Of a stretch of 12,998 nucleotides of DNA, positions 4,676-11,475 are shown one piece after another. The notes below the pieces were generated by a model, which made no database searches, was not told where the DNA came from, and was given only the letters and a program-made list of their open reading frames with translations. Each line of letters begins with the position of its first letter. Positions within the stretch are counted from its first letter, which is position 1. Source of the DNA: an uncultured Mycoplasmatota bacterium (GTDB lineage: Bacteria > Bacillota_I > Bacilli_A > RF39 > UBA660); contig URWD01000031.1 in the NCBI GenBank assembly GCA_900551525.1, forward strand, positions 1-12,998, read 5' to 3'. Both the position numbers and the translations under genes were made by a program.

Positions 4676-6352
4676 ATGGAAAATAAAAATAATATTGCCA
4701 CGAAAGTTATTGCTTTAGGTGGCTTAGGTGAAGTTGGAAAAAATATGTATGTTGTTGAACATAATGATGAATTATTAATTATTGATGCGGGAGTTATGTT
4801 TCCAGAAGATAATTTACTTGGTGTCGATTATGTTATTCAAGATATTTCATATTTAAAGAAAAATGCTGATAAAATTAAAGGTTTATTTATAACTCATGGG
4901 CATGAAGACCATATCGGAGGTATTCCGTTTTTACTTCAAGCAATTAACATACCTGTTATATATACACCAAAAATTGCTAAAGATTTAATTGAAAAGAAAC
5001 TTGTAGAACGTAATATAAAGTATGAAAATTATCAAATAATTACACCAGATTTTAATGTTAAAACTAAGTATTTTGATATTTCATTTATTAATACTACCCA
5101 CTCTATACCAGATAGTTTTGCTATTGTTATAAAGACACCAAATGGTACTATTTTTGAAACTGGGGACTTTAAATTTGATTTAACTCCAGTTGGACCAATG
5201 GCTGATATTCATAAAATGGCTAAGTTTGGTTCTGAAGGTGTTACACTACTTCTTAGTGATTCAACTAATGCTTTAACAAGTGGTTACTCTAAAAGTGAAA
5301 GCGCTGTTGATGGAACACTTAATGATATGATTAGTAAACATCATGGTAGAGTTATTATTGCGACATTTGCATCTAATATTTATCGTATTAAACATATTGT
5401 TGAAAGTTGTAAAAAGTATGGTAGAAAAATAATTGTTTTTGGTAGAAGTATGGATAATAGTATTGAACTTGCTTTAAACAATGGACTTATTAATGATAAA
5501 TCAATGTTTATTGATGCTAACGAAGCTAAAAGTTTAAAGAGAAATGAAATATGTATACTTTGTACTGGTTCTCAAGGTGAACCACTTGCGGCCTTATCTC
5601 GTATTGCCAATGGACAACATAAACAAATATCACTACTTAATGATGATTTAGTAATATTTTCATCTAGCCCAATACCTGGTAATGCTGAAAGTATTAACAA
5701 AATTATCAATAAACTATACTTAAAAGGTGTTCGTGTATTTACTAATTCAGAATTTAGTGATGTTCATACTTCTGGGCATGCAAAAGAAGAAGAATTAAAA
5801 TGGATGCTTAGAATTATTAAACCTAAATACTTTATGCCAATGCATGGAGAATATAGAATGCTTAAAAAACATACAGAAATTGGTGTAATGTGTGGAGTTG
5901 CTCCAGAAAACACATTTATATGCACTAATGGTGATGTAATAGAACTTTTAAATGGTGAAGTAAAAAAAGCTGGAACAGTTCAAGCTGGAGATGTTTATGT
6001 TGATGGTTCTCGTGTCGGAGATATTGGTTCTGTAGTTATTAAAGATCGTAAACTTATGAGTCAAGATGGTATACTTATTACTATTTTAAATATTAATACA
6101 TTACAACGTAAACTATTACTTAAACCTAATGTAACTGCTCGTGGATTTGTTCTTGTTAATGAAAATCAAGAATTAATGCAAAAAATAGAAAGAAAAATTA
6201 GTGAAATTGCTAATAATGCTTTAAGTAAAGCTCCATATAGTTATATAGATTTAAAAAATCAAATTATATTAGAATTACTTCCATTTATTAATAATTTAAC
6301 TGGTAGAAAACCTATTATATTACCTGTTATTATGGAAGTAAATCAAGCATAG
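4676..6352 (+). CDS. rnj: Ribonuclease J
   Basis: This is a metallo-beta-lactamase/beta-CASP nuclease with 5'-to-3' exonuclease and endonuclease activity in mRNA decay and rRNA maturation. The 558 residues are full length for the family (B. subtilis RNase J1 is 555) and closely RNase J1-like. They show ALGGLGEVGKN (13-23), the zinc-ligand motif HGHEDH (74-79), TTHSIPDS (140-147), TGDFKFD (162-168), the beta-CASP stretch ATFASNIYRI (229-238), TGSQGEP (297-303), SSPIPGN (330-336), HTSGHA (364-369) and MHGEYR (389-394), then a C-terminal domain ending in ILPVIMEV. The start at 4676 has GAAGGAA nine to ten bases upstream and a clear promoter. It is the lone plus-strand gene, flanked by a divergent ftsA and a convergent glycosyltransferase. 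Confidence 0.97.
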   Translation: MENKNNIATKVIALGGLGEVGKNMYVVEHNDELLIIDAGVMFPEDNLLGVDYVIQDISYLKKNADKIKGLFITHGHEDHIGGIPFLLQAINIPVIYTPKIAKDLIEKKLVERNIKYENYQIITPDFNVKTKYFDISFINTTHSIPDSFAIVIKTPNGTIFETGDFKFDLTPVGPMADIHKMAKFGSEGVTLLLSDSTNALTSGYSKSESAVDGTLNDMISKHHGRVIIATFASNIYRIKHIVESCKKYGRKIIVFGRSMDNSIELALNNGLINDKSMFIDANEAKSLKRNEICILCTGSQGEPLAALSRIANGQHKQISLLNDDLVIFSSSPIPGNAESINKIINKLYLKGVRVFTNSEFSDVHTSGHAKEEELKWMLRIIKPKYFMPMHGEYRMLKKHTEIGVMCGVAPENTFICTNGDVIELLNGEVKKAGTVQAGDVYVDGSRVGDIGSVVIKDRKLMSQDGILITILNINTLQRKLLLKPNVTARGFVLVNENQELMQKIERKISEIANNALSKAPYSYIDLKNQIILELLPFINNLTGRKPIILPVIMEVNQA

Positions 6353-6387
6353 AAAAAGAAAATTAGCTTATCTAATTTTCTTTTTTT
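6353..6387. terminator. Bidirectional terminator between rnj and the glycosyltransferase gene
   Basis: A perfect 14-bp stem (6353-6366 with 6372-6385, loop CTTAT) is flanked by T at 6381-6387 on the plus side and by T at 6357-6353 on the minus side. It begins at the base after the rnj stop, and the stop codon and last few codons of the minus-strand gene (6372) lie inside its arm. It therefore ends both convergent transcripts. Confidence 0.88.
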
Positions 6388-7355
6388 GTACTAAATTTTA
6401 TTAAAAATAAACTTAGGATAAACATTATGATATCTATTATTACTTTGATTAGTATTATATGTGATTTAACTAAAGATAAAATAATAGCACTTATTACATA
6501 ATTAATTATTACATATTTTAAATTAACATGATTATTAAATATCATTTTTATTATACATGATACTATTTTACTTAAAAGTAAGAATAATGGTATTACATAT
6601 AATGCACTATTTATATCATAAACTTTAGCAAATATAACTGTTTCAATAATATAAGCAAGTAACGTAAATAGTATATATGATGCAAATAAACGATATACTC
6701 TGATTGAATCTTTAACAGGATTAAAATGACTTGTTTCATTATCATTAATATAAATCGTTTCAATAACTACTTCTTTTATAGGTATATTTTTAAGTTTTGT
6801 TTCTATTAAGACATTTGTTTCGTACTCATATCTTTCTCCGGATACAGCAATTAAATTTTTTGCAATATCTAAACTCATTGCTCTAAGTCCTGTTTGTGTA
6901 TCACTTACCTTTTGACCTACGAAAGAATATAAAACATTTCTAGTTATAACATTACCAAATTTTGAACGTGTTGGAACATTTTTATCTGAGAAATCTCTGA
7001 CACCAAGAACTAAACTATCCATATTTTTCTTGGCAACATCACCACATTTTTTAATATCTTTAACACTATGTTGACCATCACAATCTGCAGTTACTATAAC
7101 TTTGGCATCTGGATAATTATTTAAAATATAGTTTATACCATTTTTTAAACCTCTTCCTTTACCTAGGTTAACATTATGTTTTACAACTGGATATTTCTTA
7201 GCTAACCTCTTCATGTATTTATCATGTTTTTCACTGCATCCATCATTTATGAATACAATATTTTCAAACTTTTTAGTTAACTTTTCTAAAAACGTATCCA
7301 TTATCTCTTCATTTGGATCATACACTGGTATTAATACCACGATATCTTTATTCAT
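6372..7355 (-). CDS. GT2 family glycosyltransferase fused to a GtrA-like membrane domain
   Basis: This is predicted to transfer a sugar from a nucleotide donor, probably to polyprenyl phosphate at the inner membrane face. The 327 residues have an N-terminal GT-A catalytic domain (about 1-215) with LIPVYDP (8-14), INDGCSE (36-42), NLGKGRGLKNGI (63-74), the metal-binding DCD inside TADCDGQH (89-96) and DTQTGLRAM (152-160). Four hydrophobic segments follow (about 222-242, 250-272, 281-298, 300-320), resembling the GtrA flippase-like family that is often fused to such enzymes. GGGG lies six to seven bases before the ATG, one nucleotide after the stop of the preceding gene, so it is the third gene of an operon. 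The sugar and acceptor cannot be told. Family assignment is firm, the GtrA label moderate. Confidence 0.85.
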   Translation of the reverse strand: MNKDIVVLIPVYDPNEEIMDTFLEKLTKKFENIVFINDGCSEKHDKYMKRLAKKYPVVKHNVNLGKGRGLKNGINYILNNYPDAKVIVTADCDGQHSVKDIKKCGDVAKKNMDSLVLGVRDFSDKNVPTRSKFGNVITRNVLYSFVGQKVSDTQTGLRAMSLDIAKNLIAVSGERYEYETNVLIETKLKNIPIKEVVIETIYINDNETSHFNPVKDSIRVYRLFASYILFTLLAYIIETVIFAKVYDINSALYVIPLFLLLSKIVSCIIKMIFNNHVNLKYVIINYVISAIILSLVKSHIILIKVIIDIIMFILSLFLIKFSTKKEN

Positions 7356-7356
7356 A

Positions 7357-8445
7357 TTATTCCCCTGCCTTTATATTTACAACCTTCCATGTATTATTAT
7401 CATTTATAAAATATATATAATCATGCATTGTATCTATTTGTTCTTTGCCATTTACTACCATATGTTTATCTAGATATACTTCACAAGAAAAGGCATTCTT
7501 ACTATAAACAGTAAAGTTACTTAACTTTTCATTTGTAAATGGTGGATTTTTTAAAGTATGTCTACTTGTAAACATAATATCTATATTATGGGCCCAGTTA
7601 TATGCTCTTCGATTCATTTCTGTTCCATCAATAAAATATGTTTTTATAGTATTGTAACCATGGGATAAGCCACTTAAATCATTTGTTAAGAATAAACTCC
7701 ATTTGTGAGCAAAATCCCAGATATCTACTTCACTACTTAGATATTCTTTAGTTTCATCATAAGCATCAAATGATAAATAATTCTTATCTGCTTTATACGC
7801 AAATTTATTTTTCTTTAAACTTACATCTTTTCCATACTCATTTGTTACCTTTACATCTACTTCTTTAGTTAAATTATTTACTTCATATGTTACTATATAA
7901 GGCATTGAGTCATTTTGATACATATAATCTAAATTTTTATATTCTTCCTTTTTAACTGGATTTTCAGCCTTTTTTCCATCTATAATAACTTCATATGTTG
8001 ATGGCACTGTTATATCATAATAGATTAATCCTCTTTCTAAGTGTGGTGTTATTTTAGTTATATCCCTAAGTTCATAACTAAACATCCCAAGTTTTGTTTC
8101 AGTTTTTAAATATTTTGTTTCAACATCAAATAAAACTCTTTCATTTAATTCTACTTCAAAATTGTTTTCATCTTTTTTTATAACTTTGATATCTTTATCA
8201 TTTATTTGTTTTTTATATTCATCTAAAAGATTTTCATTTTGATTATTATCTTTTAAATAACCTTTTAATGTGTCATCATCTAACTTAGCTATGCTTGCTT
8301 TTATAAATGTTGTTGTTTGATTTTTTTCATATGTTTTTAAAGTTACAAATATATAAATTACGAAGGCAACACATAAAATTGTTGCAATAATTGTATATAT
8401 TAATAAACTTTTTTTAAATAATGATTTTCTTCTTGATTTTGCCAT
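7357..8445 (-). CDS. Membrane-anchored protein of unknown function
   Basis: I do not recognise a family. The 362 residues start with a basic cytoplasmic tip (KSRRKSLFKK) and one transmembrane segment (about 14-36), so the rest should lie outside the cell. The exported part is rich in Lys, Asp, Asn and Thr and looks like two or more beta-rich regions (about 85-215) followed by a segment with many aromatics (about 225-362). The extreme C-terminus (YFINDNNTWKVVNIKAG) resembles the last strands of an NTF2-like fold, which is only a suggestion. A single Cys (321) lies in the predicted extracellular part. AAAGGAT upstream overlaps the end of the previous gene, whose stop is one nucleotide away. Sitting between a glycosidase-domain protein and a glycosyltransferase, it probably acts on or binds a surface glycan. 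Confidence 0.85.
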   Translation of the reverse strand: MAKSRRKSLFKKSLLIYTIIATILCVAFVIYIFVTLKTYEKNQTTTFIKASIAKLDDDTLKGYLKDNNQNENLLDEYKKQINDKDIKVIKKDENNFEVELNERVLFDVETKYLKTETKLGMFSYELRDITKITPHLERGLIYYDITVPSTYEVIIDGKKAENPVKKEEYKNLDYMYQNDSMPYIVTYEVNNLTKEVDVKVTNEYGKDVSLKKNKFAYKADKNYLSFDAYDETKEYLSSEVDIWDFAHKWSLFLTNDLSGLSHGYNTIKTYFIDGTEMNRRAYNWAHNIDIMFTSRHTLKNPPFTNEKLSNFTVYSKNAFSCEVYLDKHMVVNGKEQIDTMHDYIYFINDNNTWKVVNIKAGE

Positions 8446-8446
8446 A

Positions 8447-9481
8447 TTAATTATCCTTTACTACGAACGCTGTTGGTAATCTCCATGATGAATTTGAATA
8501 GTAGAATGTTACACTAGTCATTAAATATTCTTTATTATAATACATAGATGATGAGCTTCCTCCATCTAAGTTTGCGGCATTTACAGCATCATATTCTGCC
8601 ATTATTTCAATTAAGTCTGATGCCGTTGCACCTAGATGACCATTTTTACCCCTTCCATCTGTTACAAGTATAAGTACACTTCCATCTTTTCTTTGACCTA
8701 TCGCTGTTCTTGGATTTGCTCCACTACCCATTCCATTTAATTCTCTTTTTTCACCATTAATTATTAACTTAACAAAGTGATTATTTTTATCTGATGCTTC
8801 TTCTTGGAAAGATATTGCATCTCTGATTTTTTCTTCTTTTAACATTTTTTCAACATCTTTTTTATTCATACCTTCTAAATTTATGATGCGAAGAAGATTG
8901 TTTTCATCAAAACCAATTAGGTATAATCCTGAAAGTCCTAAACTTATATCTTGAACTTCACCATTACTAACAGTTACACCATAAGGTCTTCCACCTTTAT
9001 TACCACTTGAATAGTAAATACCACCATTTACACCAGCAATAGCACCTGCATCATCAACTAATACTCCAAGTTCTTTACCATATTCACTCCATGGATATGT
9101 TGTTGCTAAACTAATTTTTGATGGATCATTTACTATCATCATTGTTCCTTCAAAGTTATTACCACTAACTTTTTTTATTTCTATTAATTCTTTTTCTTTG
9201 TTAACTTCAGTATTAATTAAGTCAGTATCTACTTCGGCATCCATATCTTGAAGTGAATTTTTATCAACAATTTCTTGTAGTTCTTCTTTGCTTAAAAAGA
9301 CATTAGCTAAAAATTTTAATTGTCCAGTCTCAAGAATTGTTGTAGCAAATAATTCTTTGGCACTTTCACTTGGACCATGACATATCAAAGTTATTGTTAG
9401 TATAAGTGCCACTAAAACCATACCAATTGTTACACCTAAAAATGATGCTATTTTACCTATTACACTTAAAGCTTTTTTCAT
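8447..9481 (-). CDS. Membrane-anchored phosphodiester glycosidase family protein (NAGPA domain)
   Basis: The C-terminal part belongs to the phosphodiester glycosidase family named for the enzyme that removes GlcNAc from GlcNAc-1-phospho-mannose. Bacterial members act on, or are linked to, exopolysaccharide and cell-wall polymers. The 344 residues have one N-terminal transmembrane segment (about 12-34), a linker with charged residues (about 60-105) and the domain from about 108 onward. Key motifs are AGVNGGIYY (149-157), GRPYGVTVSNGEV (164-176), NPRTAIG (256-262), LVTDGR (272-277) and NLDGGSSSSMYY (304-315). The catalytic region should face outward. An AAGGAG site lies about 13 nt before the ATG, a little far. 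It is the first gene of a three-gene operon with its stop one nucleotide from the next start. Domain assignment is strong; substrate unknown. Confidence 0.9.
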   Translation of the reverse strand: MKKALSVIGKIASFLGVTIGMVLVALILTITLICHGPSESAKELFATTILETGQLKFLANVFLSKEELQEIVDKNSLQDMDAEVDTDLINTEVNKEKELIEIKKVSGNNFEGTMMIVNDPSKISLATTYPWSEYGKELGVLVDDAGAIAGVNGGIYYSSGNKGGRPYGVTVSNGEVQDISLGLSGLYLIGFDENNLLRIINLEGMNKKDVEKMLKEEKIRDAISFQEEASDKNNHFVKLIINGEKRELNGMGSGANPRTAIGQRKDGSVLILVTDGRGKNGHLGATASDLIEIMAEYDAVNAANLDGGSSSSMYYNKEYLMTSVTFYYSNSSWRLPTAFVVKDN

Positions 9482-9519
9482 AATTTACTTCTTACTCCTT
9501 AATATTTTCTTATGTATTA

Positions 9520-9548
9520 ATAATATCATAAAACACTTAAATAATAAA
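9520..9548 (-). promoter_or_regulatory. Weak candidate promoter of the three-gene glycan operon
   Basis: TTTATT (9548-9543), a 17-nt spacer and TATTAT (9525-9520) lie in the 94-bp gap between rny and the glycosidase-domain gene. The -10 matches five of six bases and the -35 poorly. It is the best candidate in the gap, though transcription could also continue from rny through its weak terminator. Confidence 0.35.
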
Positions 9549-9562
9549 GCATTTTTGCATAG

Positions 9563-9592
9563 AAAAAGAAGAAACTTATTTAGCCTCTTCTT
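9563..9592 (-). terminator. Weak possible terminator of rny
   Basis: On the minus strand AAGAAGA (9592-9586) pairs with TCTTCTT (9572-9566), a 7-bp stem with a 13-nt loop. It is followed by T at 9565-9563. The 5' arm lies in the last rny codons. The stem is short and the U-run broken by a C, so readthrough into the next operon is plausible. Confidence 0.35.
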
Positions 9593-11129
9593 GTACTCTA
9601 GTTTCTCTAATAACAGTTATCTTTATTGTACCAGGATATTGCATTTCATTTTCGATTTTTTCTTTAATATCCCTAGCCATTTTATAACTTTTAGCATCAT
9701 CAACTTCTTGAGGTTTTACGATAACACGTAGTTCGCGACCAGCTTGCATTGCAAATGTTTTTTCTACGCCTTCATAAGAGTTTCCTATTTCTTCAAGTTG
9801 TTCAAGACGTTTAATATAATTTTCTAAAGAGTCGTTTCTAGCACCAGGTCTTGCTGCTGATAAAGTATCTGCAATTGCTACTAAAACTGCAATTGTTGAT
9901 TTAGCTTCTGTATCACCATGATGTGATGCAATAGCATCAAGTACTACTTCTGGTTCATGATGTCTTTTAGCAAACTCAAGGCCAATTTCTACATGACTTC
10001 CTTCAACTTCAAAGTCAATAGCTTTACCTATGTCATGTAAAAGTCCTGCTCTTTTTGCTAGTGTAACATTTTCACCAAGTTCTGATGCCATAAGACCGCA
10101 AAGATTTGCAACTTCAATTGAATGTTTTAATGCATTTTGACCATAACTTGTTCTAAAATTTAATTTACCAACTAAAGTAACAAGTTCAGGATCCATCTTG
10201 GTAATGCCTAAATCATTAATTGTTTGATTACCAATTTGAATAATTCTAGCATTTACATCTTTAACTGTTTTGTCATATACTTCTTCAATACGTCCTGGAT
10301 GTATTCTACCATCCTTAATTAAAGTTTCAATTGTAATCTTAGCTATTTCTCTTCGAAGTGGGTCAAATGATGACAAACTTATAGCTTCTGGTGTATCATC
10401 AATAATTAAATCAACACCTGTTACAGATTCAATTGTTCTAATATTTCTTCCTTCACGTCCAATCAATCTTCCTTTCATGTCATCATTAGGTAAATCAATT
10501 GTACTTACTGTTTGATTACCAACAACATCGTCAGCATATCTTTCCATACTACTAACAATTAATTGTTTAGCAATTTCATGAGCTTCTAACTTAGCTTTTG
10601 CTTCTTCTTCTTTGATATAATTAGTTATTTCTAATTCCATATCATTTTCTACACGTTCCATAATAACTTTACGTGCTTTTTCTTTGCTATATCCAGCAAT
10701 TTTTTCAAGTTGCGCTATCTCTTCTTTCATTAGCGCATCCATTTTGTCCTCTTTTTCTTGTAATTTTTTTTGTTTTGCTAATAAATCATTTTCTTTTTCT
10801 TGTAAAGAATTATCTCTCGTTTGTAACATCTCTTCTCTTTTATCAAGGTTATTTTCTCTTGTTAAAAGACGGTCTTCAGATTGTAAAATTTCCGCTTTTC
10901 TTTGTTTTATTTCAGCATCTGTTTCTTGTTTAAGACGATATGATTCTTGCTTTAATTCTAGTAAAACATCTCTCTTGTTTTTTTCTGCTTCTTTCTTAGC
11001 ATCTTCAATTAATTTATTAGCATTTTTCATAGTTTTTGAAGCTTTATTCGAAAGAATAAAATAAAGTACTCCACAACCAATAAGAATTCCAACAATAAGG
11101 GATAAAATGGCGAATAATAAATTATCCAT
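9576..11129 (-). CDS. rny: Ribonuclease Y
   Basis: This is the membrane-anchored endoribonuclease that initiates bulk mRNA decay in many Gram-positive bacteria, working with RNase J. The 517 residues are full length. There is one N-terminal transmembrane segment (about 5-27), a long charged coiled coil (about 30-190), a KH RNA-binding domain with GRLIGREGRNIR (220-231) and an HD hydrolase domain with the metal-binding LLHDIGKA (363-370), His336 and ASHHGD (401-406). The C-terminal part ends with a conserved YPGTIKITVIRE stretch. The start at 11129 has GGAGG six to seven bases upstream, and a promoter lies at 11186-11214. It is monocistronic or leads weakly into the downstream glycan operon. 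Assignment is certain. Confidence 0.97.
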   Translation of the reverse strand: MDNLLFAILSLIVGILIGCGVLYFILSNKASKTMKNANKLIEDAKKEAEKNKRDVLLELKQESYRLKQETDAEIKQRKAEILQSEDRLLTRENNLDKREEMLQTRDNSLQEKENDLLAKQKKLQEKEDKMDALMKEEIAQLEKIAGYSKEKARKVIMERVENDMELEITNYIKEEEAKAKLEAHEIAKQLIVSSMERYADDVVGNQTVSTIDLPNDDMKGRLIGREGRNIRTIESVTGVDLIIDDTPEAISLSSFDPLRREIAKITIETLIKDGRIHPGRIEEVYDKTVKDVNARIIQIGNQTINDLGITKMDPELVTLVGKLNFRTSYGQNALKHSIEVANLCGLMASELGENVTLAKRAGLLHDIGKAIDFEVEGSHVEIGLEFAKRHHEPEVVLDAIASHHGDTEAKSTIAVLVAIADTLSAARPGARNDSLENYIKRLEQLEEIGNSYEGVEKTFAMQAGRELRVIVKPQEVDDAKSYKMARDIKEKIENEMQYPGTIKITVIRETRVQEEAK

Positions 11130-11185
11130 TTCAATCCTCCGTTTTTCTATAGAATATATTTTTAATTTTATATCTCTATAACTCT

Positions 11186-11214
11186 ATTATAATGGTAAAC
11201 TAATAAATAATCAA
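11186..11214 (-). promoter_or_regulatory. Promoter of rny
   Basis: A -35-like TTGATT (11214-11209), a 17-nt spacer and a perfect -10 TATAAT (11191-11186) lie on the minus strand. The start would be near 11179, giving a leader of about 50 nt. It lies just past the terminator of the nrdD operon, so rny is an independent unit. Confidence 0.7.
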
Positions 11215-11240
11215 GTATAAATTAATTCTTGCAAAGTAGC

Positions 11241-11270
11241 AAAAAACGCTAGCTTTTAAGCATAGCGTTT
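11241..11270 (-). terminator. Intrinsic terminator of the nrdD operon
   Basis: Arms AAACGCTA (11270-11263) and TAGCGTTT (11251-11244) form an 8-bp stem that continues, after one bulged base, into a 4-bp inner stem (GCTT/AAGC, 2-nt loop). On the minus strand it is followed by T through 11241. It lies 11 nt after the small glycyl-radical gene and is the most GC-rich hairpin in the window. Confidence 0.9.
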
Positions 11271-11281
11271 AGATTATTTTT

Positions 11282-11464
11282 TTATTTGTTGCAGCTACAA
11301 GTTTTAAAAGTATGTTTTACTCTATCATGTTCTTCTGCTTTTTTACCATTGTTGAAACGTTCTACTGTACCTACTAAATATCCTGTAATTCTTCGAATTC
11401 TTTCGAATTCTACTCCTTCACCTGTTACTTTTTTTGATTTTACTTCTTCTTCAATCTTTTCCAT
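11282..11464 (-). CDS. Stand-alone glycyl-radical domain of class III ribonucleotide reductase
   Basis: The 60 residues look like the extreme C-terminus of an anaerobic ribonucleoside-triphosphate reductase. FERIRRITGYLVG (20-32) matches the glycyl-radical loop, in the position of the RVCGYLG of E. coli and T4 NrdD, with Gly28 the expected radical site. RFNNGKKAEEHDRVKH (36-51) is the conserved tail. In most NrdD proteins this follows directly on the zinc-ribbon region in one chain. Here it has its own ATG, with AGGAG seven bases upstream, starting 11 nt after the nrdD stop and in a different frame. The first 18 residues are charged (EKIEEEVKSKK) and may form a docking helix. The last residues include a Cys-Ser-Cys. 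It would have to bind the large chain and be activated by NrdG, which is not in the window. A frameshift in a once-single gene is the alternative. Confidence 0.8.
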   Translation of the reverse strand: MEKIEEEVKSKKVTGEGVEFERIRRITGYLVGTVERFNNGKKAEEHDRVKHTFKTCSCNK

Positions 11465-11475
11465 ACTACTTCTCC

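Noticed and set aside
7213..7473. Plus-strand open frame opposite the glycosyltransferase start
   Set aside because: It is antisense across two genes, with low complexity (Ile, Tyr, Phe) and no ribosome-binding site.
10270..11064. Plus-strand open frames opposite rny (10270-10515, 10673-10933, 10684-11064)
   Set aside because: They are antisense to the KH and coiled-coil regions of RNase Y, rich in Ser, Leu and Phe as expected from the complement of Lys/Glu codons, and have no convincing start signals.
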